Source of the DNA: Streptomyces pyxinicus
Lineage (GTDB): Bacteria; Actinomycetota; Actinomycetes; Streptomycetales; Streptomycetaceae
Assembly: GCF_024753135.1 (NCBI RefSeq)
Contig: NZ_JANUGP010000009.1
Location: forward strand, 124,001 to 188,000
Length of the DNA stretch: 64,000 nt
Reading direction: 5' to 3'
Part shown: piece by piece, positions 46,224-56,069 of the stretch
Numbering within the stretch: the first letter of the stretch is position 1
Layout: every line of letters begins with the position of its first letter
Program-made: the position numbers and the translations under genes
Notes under the pieces: model-generated
The model's database searches: none
What the model was told of the DNA's origin: nothing
Seen by the model: only the letters and a program-made list of their open reading frames with translations

Positions 46224-47693
46224 GTGAGCGTCATGGACAACCGATCGAGCGCCCCCGGTACGTCCCTGATCACCGGACCGGAGCAGCCGCGCCGCTGGTC
46301 CCGGTGGCTCCGCCGGGTGCTGGTGACCGCGCTGGCCGGTGGTGCCGTCGCGGGCGCGGTGCTGGCGCTGCCACCGCACGGGCACCGCTCCGGGGCCCCG
46401 CGGCCGGCCGCGGGGCCGAAGGCCGCCGTTCCCGCCGCGGTCACCTTCGGGGTGCCGGCCGCGCTGCCGCTGCTGACGGAGGTCATCGGGCAGCAGGAGC
46501 GGCGGGTGCGGGAGCGGCCGCGCGACGCGCGGGCGTGGGCGGTGCTGGGGACGGCGTACGTGGAGCGGGGGCGCCGGACCTCCGACCCGGCGAGCTATCC
46601 GAAGGCCGAGCAGGCGCTCCGGACCTCGCTGCGGGTGCAGGGCGCCGGGAACACCGGGGCGCTGGACGGCCTGGCGGCGCTGGCGCTGGCGCGGCGGGAC
46701 TTCCCGGCGGCGAAGGGGTACGCCGAGCAGGCGGTGAAGGCGACGCCGAAGCGCTGGTCGGCGTATCCCCCGCTGATCGACGCCTATGACGGGCTCGGCG
46801 ACTTCAAGGCGGCCCGGGCGAGCCTGGACAAGCTGCTGGCGCTGCACCCCGGTCCGGAGGGCCGGCCCGCCGTGATGGCTCGGGCGTCGGCGGCGTACCG
46901 GGACCGGGGCTGGCGCGAGGACGCGGTGGCCCAGCTCACCGACGCCGCCGCTGCCGCCGGCACCCCCGCCGAGCAGGCCGCCTATCTGACCGGGCTGGGA
47001 CAGCTCGCGTGGGAGCGCGGGGACCTGCCGGACGCCCTGCGGCACTTCGACGCGGCGCTGCGGCTGGACCCGGACCGGCGGGAGGCGCTGTCCGGGCGGG
47101 GCCGGACCCTGGCGGCCCAGGGGAAGCCGGCGGAGGCGGTGGCCGCCTACCAGGAGGCGCTGGCCCGGCAGCCGAGTCCGCGCGACACCCTGGAGCTGGG
47201 CGAGCTGTTCGAGTCGCTGGGGCGGACCCGGGACGCGGAGGCGCAGTACGAGCTGGTGAAGGCGCGGGTGCGGCAGGCGGTGGCGGGCGGTGTCGACGAG
47301 GAGCTGCTGATCGGCCGGTACGAGGCCGACCACGGCGACCCGTGGGAGGCGGTGGAGCGGCTGGAGGCGGAGTGGGAGCGGCAGCCGGGGATCGAGGTGG
47401 CCGACGCGCTCGGCTGGGCGCTGCACCGGGCCGGTGACGACGAGGAGGCGCTGACGTACGCCACGACCGTCACCGACAAGGAGAAGGGCGGCGGGGTGCT
47501 CAGTGCCCTGTACGCCTTCCACCTGGGCATGATCGAGGCCGAGCTGGACCGGACCGGGCCGGCCCGGCGCCATCTCCAGCAGGCGCTGCGCATCAACCCG
47601 CACTTCTCACCCTTGCGCGCCCCCGAGGCCCGCGAGGCACTGGGCGCGCTGGGCGACGTACCCGACGAGCCGCTCCCCGCCGAGACCCCCTGA
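46224..47693 (+). CDS. TPR-repeat protein with N-terminal membrane anchor
   Basis: 489 aa; the start is GTG at 46224 or ATG three codons later, with no RBS. A transmembrane helix at about residues 30-50 (RVLVTALAGGAVAGAVLALP) anchors an extracytoplasmic domain of tetratricopeptide repeats (at least eight, e.g. ARAWAVLGTAYVERGRRT, ALDGLAALALARRDFPAAKGYA, AYLTGLGQLAWERGDLPDALRHF). A scaffold for protein complexes; the partner is unknown. Divergent from the oxidase gene. Confidence 0.8.
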   Translation: MSVMDNRSSAPGTSLITGPEQPRRWSRWLRRVLVTALAGGAVAGAVLALPPHGHRSGAPRPAAGPKAAVPAAVTFGVPAALPLLTEVIGQQERRVRERPRDARAWAVLGTAYVERGRRTSDPASYPKAEQALRTSLRVQGAGNTGALDGLAALALARRDFPAAKGYAEQAVKATPKRWSAYPPLIDAYDGLGDFKAARASLDKLLALHPGPEGRPAVMARASAAYRDRGWREDAVAQLTDAAAAAGTPAEQAAYLTGLGQLAWERGDLPDALRHFDAALRLDPDRREALSGRGRTLAAQGKPAEAVAAYQEALARQPSPRDTLELGELFESLGRTRDAEAQYELVKARVRQAVAGGVDEELLIGRYEADHGDPWEAVERLEAEWERQPGIEVADALGWALHRAGDDEEALTYATTVTDKEKGGGVLSALYAFHLGMIEAELDRTGPARRHLQQALRINPHFSPLRAPEAREALGALGDVPDEPLPAETP

Positions 47694-47725
47694 GGGGACC
47701 CGGAGGGGAGCGTACGGGCGGCGGC

Positions 47726-48934
<1,209 letters not shown>

Positions 48935-48995
48935 TCACCGGTACGGCCGCCCCGGCGGACTTTCTGTACAGGATGACCACCGCGGGAGGGCTCGG

Positions 48996-49490
48996 ATGGG
49001 GATCGACCGGCTGGACGGGCGGATCATCGTGCTGCTGGCGCGGGAGCCGCGGATCGGGGTGCTGGAGATGTCCCGGCGGCTCGGGGTGGCGCGCGGCACT
49101 GTGCAGGCGCGGCTCGACCGGCTTCAGTCGAACGGAGTCATCCGCGGATTCGGTCCCCAGGTGGATCCGGCCGCCCTCGGCTACCCGGTCACCGCGTTCG
49201 CCACGCTCCAGATCCGGCAGGGCCAAGGGGCCGACGTACGGGCCTACTTGGCGACCGTGCCGGAGGTGCTTGAGCTGCTGACCACGACCGGCGGCGGGGA
49301 CATGCTGTGCCGGCTGGTGGCCCGCTCCAACGCCGATCTCCAGCGGGTGATCGACCGGGTCGTCGGTTTTGATGGCATCGTGCGGGCCTCCACGGCGATC
49401 GTCATGGAGAACCCCGTTCCGCTGCGGGTCATCCCGCTGGTGGAGCAGGCGTCCGCGGACAGCGAAGGGACGGAACCGACCCGGGGGTGA
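48996..49490 (+). CDS. AsnC/Lrp family regulator
   Basis: 164 aa from the ATG at 48996 behind GGGAGGG. N-terminal helix-turn-helix (LLAREPRIGVLEMSRRLGVARGTVQARLDRLQSNGVI) and C-terminal RAM domain (VTAFATLQIRQGQG, LLTTTGGGDMLCRLVARSNADLQRVIDRV) that binds amino acids and drives octamer assembly. Divergent from hppD across 124 bp, so it probably senses tyrosine-related amino acids. It ends 6 bp before the ABC permease gene. Confidence 0.92.
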   Translation: MGIDRLDGRIIVLLAREPRIGVLEMSRRLGVARGTVQARLDRLQSNGVIRGFGPQVDPAALGYPVTAFATLQIRQGQGADVRAYLATVPEVLELLTTTGGGDMLCRLVARSNADLQRVIDRVVGFDGIVRASTAIVMENPVPLRVIPLVEQASADSEGTEPTRG

Positions 49491-49496
49491 GCACCG

Positions 49497-50144
49497 GTGA
49501 ACTTCTGGGAGTACCTGGGCAGCCGGCACCAGCAGTTGCTCGCGGACGCCTTCCAGCACGCCAGCGCGGTGTTCCAGTGCATGGTGCTGGCCACCTTGAT
49601 CGGGGTGCTCGTCGGGGTCGTCACCTACCGCACCGAGTGGGCCGGCCACCTCGCCACGCTCACCACCTCCACCATCCTCACCGTGCCCTCGCTGGCCCTG
49701 ATCGGCCTGCTCATCCCGGTCGTGGGACTCGGGGTGGCACCTACGGTGATCGCGCTGACCCTGTACGGGCTGCTGCCGATCGTGCGCAACGCCATCGTGG
49801 GCCTGCGCGGGGTGGACCCCGACCTGGTGGACGCGGCGCGCGGCATCGGCATGTCCCGGCCGGCCCGGCTGCTGCGGGTGGAGCTGCCGCTGGCCTGGCC
49901 GCCGATCCTGACCGGCATCCGGGTGGCCACGCAGATGCTGATGGGCATCGCGGCCGTCGCCGCCTACGCCTCGGGCCCCGGCCTCGGCAACGAGATCTTC
50001 CGCGGCCTCGCCTCGCTGGGCAGCAAGAACGCCCTCAACCAGGTGCTCGCCGGCACCCTCGGGATCGTCATCCTCGCGCTGCTGTTCGACGCCGGGTACG
50101 TGCTGCTGGGCCGGCTGACGATTCCCAGGGGGATCCGTGCGTGA
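49497..50144 (+). CDS. Osmoprotectant-type ABC importer permease (OpuCB/ProW-like)
   Basis: 215 aa from a GTG at 49497. Binding-protein-dependent permease with six helices: VPSLALIGLLIPVVGLGVAPTVIALTLYGLLPIVRNAIVGLRGVDPDLVDAARGIGMSRPARLLRVELPLAWPPI carries the EAA loop for ATPase docking. First of four genes overlapping or abutting (permease, ATPase, permease, binding protein), the QAT family layout for glycine betaine, choline or ergothioneine. Probably driven from, or through, the AsnC gene. Confidence 0.9.
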   Translation: MNFWEYLGSRHQQLLADAFQHASAVFQCMVLATLIGVLVGVVTYRTEWAGHLATLTTSTILTVPSLALIGLLIPVVGLGVAPTVIALTLYGLLPIVRNAIVGLRGVDPDLVDAARGIGMSRPARLLRVELPLAWPPILTGIRVATQMLMGIAAVAAYASGPGLGNEIFRGLASLGSKNALNQVLAGTLGIVILALLFDAGYVLLGRLTIPRGIRA

Positions 50145-51375
50145 GTCATCCGTCGCCGGGGCGACCATCGAGCTGGAGAACCTGACCAAGCGCTACCCGG
50201 GCCATCCGGAGCCGGCCGTGGACAACGTCAGCATGGAGATCAGGGCCGGCGAGACGGTGATCTTCGTCGGTCCGTCGGGCTGCGGGAAGTCCACCACCCT
50301 GAAGATGATCAACCGGCTGATCGAGCCGACCGGCGGCCGGATCCGCATCGACGGCGAGGACGTCACCCGCATCGACCCGGTCCGGCTGCGCCGCAAGATC
50401 GGGTACGCCATCCAGTCCTCGGGCCTGTTCCCGCATCTGACCGTGGCCCAGAACATCGCGCTGGTGCCCCGGATGACCGGCTGGTCCAAGCCCCGCGTCC
50501 GCGACCGCGTCGAGGAGATGCTCGACCTGGTGGGCCTCGACCCCGGCGACTTCCACGGCCGCTACCCGCGCCAGCTCTCCGGCGGCCAGCAGCAGCGCGT
50601 CGGCGTGGCGCGGGCGCTGGCCGCCGATCCCCCGGTGCTGCTGATGGACGAGCCGTTCGGCGCGGTCGACCCGATCACCCGCGACCACCTCCAGGACGAG
50701 CTGATCCGGCTCCAGCGCGAGCTGCACAAGACGATCGTGTTCGTCACCCACGACTTCGACGAGGCGATCAAGCTGGGCGACCGGATCGCGGTGCTGCGCG
50801 AGCGCTCGCACATCGCCCAGTTCGACACCCCGGAGGCGATCCTCACCAACCCGGCCGACGACTTCGTCTCCGGGTTCGTCGGCGCCGGCGCGGCCCTGAA
50901 GCGGCTGAACCTGACCCGGGTGCGGGACGTGGAGGTGCGGGACTACCCGACGGTGACCGTGGACACCCCGCTCCAGCAGATCTTCGGGTTCCTGCGGGGC
51001 AGCGGCACCAACGAGATCCTGCTGCTGGACAGGCGCGGGCGCCCCTACAAGTGGCTGCGGCGCGGCGACCTGATGCGGGCCCGGGGTTCGCTGGCCCGCG
51101 CGGGCACGCTGGTGCACGACACGGTGACCCGGGACGCGACCCTGCGGGACGCCCTGGAGGCGGTGCTCACCGACAACGCGGGGCGGGTGGCGGTCACCGG
51201 GCGGCGCGGGGAGTACACCGGGGTCGTGGACATGGAGACGCTGATCAACTCCGTGCACGAACTGCTGGAGGCCGACCGTCTTGAGGCGATGGAGGCACAG
51301 GCCGAGCTGGTGGAGGCGCGCGCCCAGCAGACGCACGTCGAGCAGGAGGGCCACGGCGGGGAGGAGAAGGCGTGA
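50137..51375 (+). CDS. Osmoprotectant-type ABC importer ATPase with CBS pair
   Basis: 412 aa from a GTG overlapping the permease by 8 bp. Walker A GPSGCGKST, signature LSGGQQQRVGVARAL, Walker B LLMDEPFGAVDP, H-loop VTHDFDEA. Residues about 265-380 are two CBS domains (RDYPTVTVDTPLQQIFGFLRG and VHDTVTRDATLRDALEAVLTDN), which in OpuA-type transporters sense ionic strength. A charged helical tail of about 30 residues ends with HVEQEGHGGEEKA. Confidence 0.92.
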   Translation: MRESSVAGATIELENLTKRYPGHPEPAVDNVSMEIRAGETVIFVGPSGCGKSTTLKMINRLIEPTGGRIRIDGEDVTRIDPVRLRRKIGYAIQSSGLFPHLTVAQNIALVPRMTGWSKPRVRDRVEEMLDLVGLDPGDFHGRYPRQLSGGQQQRVGVARALAADPPVLLMDEPFGAVDPITRDHLQDELIRLQRELHKTIVFVTHDFDEAIKLGDRIAVLRERSHIAQFDTPEAILTNPADDFVSGFVGAGAALKRLNLTRVRDVEVRDYPTVTVDTPLQQIFGFLRGSGTNEILLLDRRGRPYKWLRRGDLMRARGSLARAGTLVHDTVTRDATLRDALEAVLTDNAGRVAVTGRRGEYTGVVDMETLINSVHELLEADRLEAMEAQAELVEARAQQTHVEQEGHGGEEKA

Positions 51376-52403
51376 GCGGCCCCCGGCGGCCCGAGGGCGG
51401 GCACGAGGCGCGGGGGCCGGCCTCCCGCGACGAGGGCGAGCACGGGACCCGGGGCCTCCCCTTCCACGAAGAGGGCGAGCACGGGACCCGGAGCCTCCCC
51501 CTCCACGAAGAGGGCGAGCACGGGACCCGGAGTCTCCGCTTTCACGACGAGGGCGACGCCGGGGGCCTCCCCTTTCCCGATGACGGCGACGCCGGGGACC
51601 TCGCCTTCCGTGACGAGGGCGAGGCAGGGCAGGAGGCGCCGCCGCCCCGGCAGCGCCCGCCCGCGCGCCGGCTGACCTGGCAGCGGCTGACGGTCCTGCC
51701 CGCGTGCCTGGTCTGCGTCCTGCTGGCGACCTGGCTGTGGTTCCGGCAGGCGGACCTGGACACGATCTCCACGAACGCGCTGTCCGGCGGCCAGGTCTCC
51801 AAGGCGCTGTGGCAGCACGTGAAGCTGACGGCGGTCTCGACGTTCTTCGTCCTGATCATCGCGATCCCGCTGGGCATCGCGCTGACCCGCCCGGCCTTCC
51901 GCCGGGCCACCCCGCCGGCCCTGACCATCGCCAACATGGGCCAGGCCACCCCGGCGATCGGGCTGCTCGCCCTGCTGGTGATCTGGCTCGGCACCGGGAC
52001 GAGGGCGGCCCTGATCGGCATCATCGTCTACGCCGTCCTGCCCGTCCTCGCCAACACCATCGCGGGCCTGAAGGCCAACGACCCGCGGCTGCTGGAGGCG
52101 GCCCGCGGCATCGGCATGTCCCCGCTGGGCGTCCTCACCCGCGTCGAACTCCCGCTGGCCGTCCCGCTGATCCTCGCGGGGGTGCGTACCGCCCTGGTCC
52201 TCAACGTGGGCACGGCGACCCTCGCCACCTTCGGCGGGGGCGGCGGTCTGGGCACGCTGATCACCACGGGCATCACCACCCAGCGCATGCCGGTCCTCGT
52301 CCTCGGCTCGGTGCTCACCGTCGCCCTCGCCCTGCTGGTGGACTGGCTGGCCTCGCTGGCGGAGGTCCTGCTCCGGCCGCGCGGACTGGAGGCGGGCGCA
52401 TGA
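51372..52403 (+). CDS. Osmoprotectant-type ABC importer permease with repeat-rich N-tail
   Basis: 343 aa, GTG overlapping the ATPase stop (GTGA). Residues 1-95 are a hydrophilic tail made of 11-13-residue repeats (H-E-E-G-E-H-G-T-R-S-L-P-L); from about 105 the protein is a normal permease of this class with GIALTRPAFRRATPPALTIANMGQATPAIGLLALLVIW and the EAA loop EAARGIGMSPLGVLTRVELP. Pairs with the permease at 49497. The tail has no counterpart in related transporters I know. Confidence 0.88.
   Translation: MSGPRRPEGGHEARGPASRDEGEHGTRGLPFHEEGEHGTRSLPLHEEGEHGTRSLRFHDEGDAGGLPFPDDGDAGDLAFRDEGEAGQEAPPPRQRPPARRLTWQRLTVLPACLVCVLLATWLWFRQADLDTISTNALSGGQVSKALWQHVKLTAVSTFFVLIIAIPLGIALTRPAFRRATPPALTIANMGQATPAIGLLALLVIWLGTGTRAALIGIIVYAVLPVLANTIAGLKANDPRLLEAARGIGMSPLGVLTRVELPLAVPLILAGVRTALVLNVGTATLATFGGGGGLGTLITTGITTQRMPVLVLGSVLTVALALLVDWLASLAEVLLRPRGLEAGA
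51426..51608 (+). repeat. Tandem 39-bp coding repeat in permease N-terminus
   Basis: Three near-identical 39-bp units (51426-51464, 51465-51503, 51504-51542) encode R/H-D/E-EGEHGTR-G/S-L and two following 33-bp units (51543-51575, 51576-51608) are degenerate versions. All are in frame, so unit number can change without frameshift. Confidence 0.88.
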
Positions 52404-53359
52404 GACGCCGTACGACCCCGCTGCCGGCCGTGCTGCTCCTCGTACTGGCCGGCTGCGGTCTGAAGAGCGGCTCCCCCATGACCGACGACGTGCGGCCGGG
52501 CACGGTCGGCGCGGGCCTGCCCCTCAAGGGCGCCCATCTCACGGTCACCTCCAAGGAGTTCACCGAGCAACTGGTGCTCGGCGCGATCATGGGCATCGCC
52601 TTCCAGGCGGCCGGCGCGGACGTGCTGGACCGCACCGGCATCCAGGGCTCGATCGGCTCCCGGGAGGCGGTCCGCAAGGGCGATGCGGACGCCCAGTTCG
52701 AGTACACCGGCACCGGCTGGATCACTTACCTCGGCCACAACGAGCCGATCGCCGACCCGGAGAAGCAGTGGGCGGCCGTCCGGGACGCGGACGCGGGGAA
52801 CGGCCTGACCTGGCTGCCGCCGTCCCGCCTCGACAACACCTACGCCCTCGCCATGAACCAGGCCAACTACGCGAAGTACGGCACGAAGACCCTCTCCCAG
52901 GTCGCCGCGCTGTCCAAGAAGGATCCGGGCGCCGTCACCCTGTGCGTGGAGGGCGAGTTCGCCAACCGGGCGGACGGGCTGCCGGGCATGGAGAAGGCGT
53001 ACGGCATGAGCGTGCCCGCGAAGAACGTCACGCAGATGGACACCGGGATCATCTACACCCAGGTGGCGAAGGGCAGTTGCACCTACGGGGAGGTGTTCAC
53101 CACCGACGGCCGCATCAAGTCGATGCGCCTGGTGGTGATGGCCGACGACAAGAGGTTCTTCCCCCACTACAACGCCACTCCGGTCGTCAACAGCAAGGTG
53201 CTCAAGCGCTGGCCGGCCATCGCGGCCGTCATCGAACCGGTGACCCGGAAACTGGACAACACGGTGGCGCGGACCCTCAACGCCAAGGTGGACGTGGACG
53301 GGGAGGACCCGCACCAGGTGGCACTGGACTGGATGCGGCAGGAGGGGTTCGTGAAGTAG
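52400..53359 (+). CDS. Osmoprotectant-type ABC substrate-binding lipoprotein
   Basis: 319 aa, ATG overlapping the permease stop. Signal peptide with lipobox LVLAGC (Cys at about 19). OpuC/OsmF-type binding protein: LTVTSKEFTEQLVLGAIMGIAFQAAGADV, DAQFEYTGTGWITYLGHN, LPPSRLDNTYALAMNQ, then the domain with VTLCVEGEFANRADGLPGMEKAYG and YGEVFTTDGRIKSMRLVVMADDKRFFPHYNATPVV. Captures a quaternary amine-like ligand outside the membrane for the two permeases. Confidence 0.9.
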   Translation: MRRRTTPLPAVLLLVLAGCGLKSGSPMTDDVRPGTVGAGLPLKGAHLTVTSKEFTEQLVLGAIMGIAFQAAGADVLDRTGIQGSIGSREAVRKGDADAQFEYTGTGWITYLGHNEPIADPEKQWAAVRDADAGNGLTWLPPSRLDNTYALAMNQANYAKYGTKTLSQVAALSKKDPGAVTLCVEGEFANRADGLPGMEKAYGMSVPAKNVTQMDTGIIYTQVAKGSCTYGEVFTTDGRIKSMRLVVMADDKRFFPHYNATPVVNSKVLKRWPAIAAVIEPVTRKLDNTVARTLNAKVDVDGEDPHQVALDWMRQEGFVK

Positions 53360-53399
53360 GGGCGCCCCCGGAGCGGCCCAGCGAGCGGGCCGCCGACGA

Positions 53400-53449
53400 G
53401 TTGCAAAGAACCAGATGCAAAAGAGACGTTGCAAAGGAGGCTTTGCAAC
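53400..53449. promoter_or_regulatory. Phased TGCAA operator array of the ArsR-like regulator
   Basis: Three TGCAA-containing half-sites start at 53402, 53416 and 53430, exactly 14 bp apart. The third is part of a perfect palindrome GTTGCAAAG-N4-CTTTGCAAC (53428-53449). It lies just before the regulator gene at 53465, so autoregulation by dimers binding successive sites is likely. Confidence 0.75.
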
Positions 53450-53464
53450 GCTACCTTTGTACGC

Positions 53465-54049
53465 ATGACAGAGCACGACGAACGGGGAAAGCGCCGGCTC
53501 GACGCGCGCGCGCTGCGGGGACTCGCCCACCCGCTGCGGATGCAGCTGCTCACCGCGCTGCGGCAGCGCGGACCGGCCACGGCGTCGATGCTGGCCGAGC
53601 GCCTGGGCGAGTCCAGCGGCGCCACCAGCTACCACCTGCGCCAGCTCGCCGCGCACGGCTTCGTCGAGGACGCCCCCGAGCACGGCAAGGGCCGGGAGCG
53701 CTGGTGGCGGGCGGCGAACGAGGGCCTGGTCTTCGACAGCACCGAGTTCGACGGCGCGGGTCCCGAGGTCCGCGGGATGGCCGACGTCTTCCTGCACGAG
53801 ATCGCCGGGGCCCACGCCCGCGAACTCTCCACCTGGATCGCGACCCGGGACCACTGGTCGAGGGAGTGGACGGGCGCCACCGACATGAGCGACGCGACGT
53901 TCCGGCTCACACCCGAGCTGGCCACCGAACTCGTCGCCAGGATGCACGCCCTGATCGAGGACTACCGGGACCGCGTCCCCGACGCGGACACCCCCGCAGC
54001 GGAGCAAGTGCGGATCCACACGCACCTGTTCCCCATCGAGACGACCTGA
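53465..54049 (+). CDS. ArsR/winged-helix transcriptional regulator
   Basis: 194 aa. Residues 12-75 form an ArsR-type winged helix: LRGLAHPLRMQLLTALRQRGPATASMLAERLGESSGATSYHLRQLAAHGFVEDAPEHGKGRERWW. The C-terminal 110 residues are a helical effector domain without an obvious metal-cysteine motif (no Cys at all), so it senses something other than metals. It controls itself through the phased operator and perhaps the small gene that follows. Confidence 0.85.
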   Translation: MTEHDERGKRRLDARALRGLAHPLRMQLLTALRQRGPATASMLAERLGESSGATSYHLRQLAAHGFVEDAPEHGKGRERWWRAANEGLVFDSTEFDGAGPEVRGMADVFLHEIAGAHARELSTWIATRDHWSREWTGATDMSDATFRLTPELATELVARMHALIEDYRDRVPDADTPAAEQVRIHTHLFPIETT

Positions 54050-54078
54050 GCTGACCACCCGGACGGAAAGGGCACGCC

Positions 54079-54258
54079 ATGTACACCGAGATCCAGCTCT
54101 CCCGGCTCCGCCTCGCCGAACTGCGCGCCGAGGCCGACGCCCACCGGCTGGCGGCCGAGGCGCGTCCGCCGGTCCAGCTGCGCGCCCGGGTCGGCTGGAC
54201 CCTGGTCGGCCTGGGCCTGCGGCTGGCGACGACCGGGCCGGCCCCGGCGGCCGTCTAG
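54079..54258 (+). CDS. Small 59-residue protein, function unknown
   Basis: ATG at 54079 behind GGAAAGGG. The product (MYTEIQLSRLRLAELRAEAD, then a helix with AARPPVQLRAR and a hydrophobic VGWTLVGLGLRLAT) predicts one amphipathic helix and one short membrane-seeking helix. It starts 29 bp after the ArsR-type gene and its stop overlaps that of the convergent S16 gene (CTAG). Similar small genes follow ArsR-like regulators in other Streptomyces; this is from memory. Confidence 0.6.
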   Translation: MYTEIQLSRLRLAELRAEADAHRLAAEARPPVQLRARVGWTLVGLGLRLATTGPAPAAV

Positions 54259-55046
54259 CAGCTCGGCACCGAGCCCTTGCCCTTCTCCAGGGCCACCAGG
54301 GAGTCGACCGCACCGGTGAGTGTGGTCACCGGCACCAGGCGCAGGCCCTTGGGCAGCTCCGACGTGGCGTCGGCGCACTCGGCCCGCGGGACCAGGAAGA
54401 CGGTGGCGCCGTCCCGGCGGGCGGCCTGCGTCTTCAGGGCCACCCCGCCGACCGCGCCGACCTTGCCGGCGGCGTCGATGGTGCCGGTGCCGGCGATGGT
54501 GCGGCCACCGGTCAGGTCGCCGCCGCTGCCGTCGCCGTCCAGCTTGTCGATGATCCCCAGCGTGAACAGCAGGCCCGCGCTGGGGCCGCCGACGTCGGCG
54601 AGCTTCAGCGTGACGTCGACCTTGTCCGGGCTCAGCCGCAGGTAGGACAGCGCCGCCCGGGTGGCGGTGTCCTGGGAGTCCCGCATCTGGGCCTCGTTGT
54701 GCTTCTCGATCTCCTTGACGCTGTCGCCGCTGGGATACACCGCGTCGCGGGGCATGACGGCCCGGTCGGTGCGGAACCAGTTGCCGAACACGTCGCCCAG
54801 CGATACCCGGGCGTCCGGTCCGGTCGCCTCGATCGTCGTCATCCGCAACTGGCCGCCGGTCTTCCGGGTCGCCGCGCCGGAGACCGTGATCACCGGGGTG
54901 CCCTTGTTCTCGCCGAGCACGTTCGCCGTCATGCCGGGCTGCGCGACGGAGAACGGCAGCGGCGCGAACACGGCCGTGGCGATCAGGGCCACGACGGGCG
55001 CGGCGCAGACGGCTACGGCCTGGAGGCGTGTGAGACGTGAGAGCAC
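54255..55046 (-). CDS. Lon-like (S16) serine protease-domain membrane protein
   Basis: 263 aa. An N-terminal transmembrane helix (about 10-30) precedes a beta region and an S16 proteolytic domain: catalytic Ser156 in VGGPSAGLLFTLGIID and a Lys at about 205 in GGVALKTQAARRDG, 49 residues apart, with DLTGGRTIAGTGTIDAAG between. YlbL-like proteins carry a PDZ domain before this; here the central region (about 40-130) may be a diverged one. It is probably extracytoplasmic and involved in cleaving or regulating a membrane partner. Confidence 0.85.
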   Translation of the reverse strand: MLSRLTRLQAVAVCAAPVVALIATAVFAPLPFSVAQPGMTANVLGENKGTPVITVSGAATRKTGGQLRMTTIEATGPDARVSLGDVFGNWFRTDRAVMPRDAVYPSGDSVKEIEKHNEAQMRDSQDTATRAALSYLRLSPDKVDVTLKLADVGGPSAGLLFTLGIIDKLDGDGSGGDLTGGRTIAGTGTIDAAGKVGAVGGVALKTQAARRDGATVFLVPRAECADATSELPKGLRLVPVTTLTGAVDSLVALEKGKGSVPSC

Positions 55047-55121
55047 GAGGTCAATCTACGTGACGTCCCTCTCCGTGACGCCTTGAGGAGAGCTCGGTCA
55101 GCGCCCTCGCGGGGGCCGGGG

Positions 55122-55763
55122 TCAGCGCAGGGCCTCCGCCACTTCCCTGGCCGCCTCCACCACCCGCCGGCCCACCCGTTCCGGCACCGCGTCCGAGAGC
55201 ATGACCACACCGACGCTGCCCTCCACCCCCGTCACCCCGACCAGCGGGGCGGCGGCGCCGCTCGCACCGGCCTCCAGTTCGCCGTGGGTGAGGACGCAGC
55301 CGGGGTCGCCCGACGGGGACTGCCGGGCCGCGAGGATGGCCCGGCCGGCGGCGCCTCGGTCCAGCGGGTGGCGGAATCCGGCCCGGTAGGCGACGTGGTA
55401 GTCCGTCCAGGTCGGCTCGACCACGGCGACGGCCAGCGCCTCCGTCCCGTCCACCAGCGTCAGGTGCGCGGTCGCCCCTATGTCCTCGGCCAGCGACCGC
55501 AGCGCGGGCAGCGCGGCCTCCCGGACCAGCGGGTGCACCTGGCGGCCGAGCCGCAGCACCCCGAGGCCCACCCGGGCCCGGCCGCCCAGGTCCCGCCGTA
55601 CCAGGGCGTGCTGTTCCAGGGTGGCGAGCAGCCGGTACACCACGGTGCGGTTGACGCCCAGCTTGGTGGACAGCTCCGTGACGGTCAGCCCGTGATCGGT
55701 GTCGGCCAGCAGCTTGAGGACGCGCAGTCCCCGGTCGAGCGTCTGAGAGGTCTCCGCGGTCAC
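55122..55763 (-). CDS. IclR family regulator
   Basis: 213 aa from the GTG at 55763, which has AAGGAG 8 bases upstream; an earlier GTG at 55772 would abut the RBS. N-terminal winged helix TLDRGLRVLKLLADTDHGLTVTELSTKLGVNRTVVYRLLATLEQHALV and an effector-binding IclR domain (GATAHLTLVDGTEALAVAVVE, HPLDRGAAGRAILAARQ). Typically represses catabolic operons; no target operon is adjacent on the same strand. Confidence 0.88.
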   Translation of the reverse strand: MTAETSQTLDRGLRVLKLLADTDHGLTVTELSTKLGVNRTVVYRLLATLEQHALVRRDLGGRARVGLGVLRLGRQVHPLVREAALPALRSLAEDIGATAHLTLVDGTEALAVAVVEPTWTDYHVAYRAGFRHPLDRGAAGRAILAARQSPSGDPGCVLTHGELEAGASGAAAPLVGVTGVEGSVGVVMLSDAVPERVGRRVVEAAREVAEALR

Positions 55764-56069
55764 GACGCCCACTCCTTCGGTGGTGAGGCCGACGGCCCCT
55801 GACCGGCGGATGTGCCGCCGAGTCCCGTCGGCGACGCGCTTCAGAGGCCGCCGATCGGCAGGACGGCCCGGCTGTCCACCGGGCCGAGTCGCTTCACGGC
55901 TGCGCTCCGCGGCGGCGCTGCCACGGGGCGTGTACGTAGCGGGACAGTAGCGAAGGGGGTTCGCTGAGCGGAAGTCTTCGTCCAGAATCCGGGCAAGGGT
56001 GAATCCGGCCTGGCTGCATTCGTCCGGATACGCACAGGCGGGAACCGGCCGACATGCGGGACCGGAGGG
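55764..56069. other. 306-bp gap without a supported gene
   Basis: This gap lies between the IclR start and the helicase stop. A short open frame here overlaps the helicase and lacks an RBS. GCGGCGG/CCGCCGC repeats occur but form no convincing hairpin. It probably contains the IclR promoter and the helicase 3' region. Confidence 0.45.
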
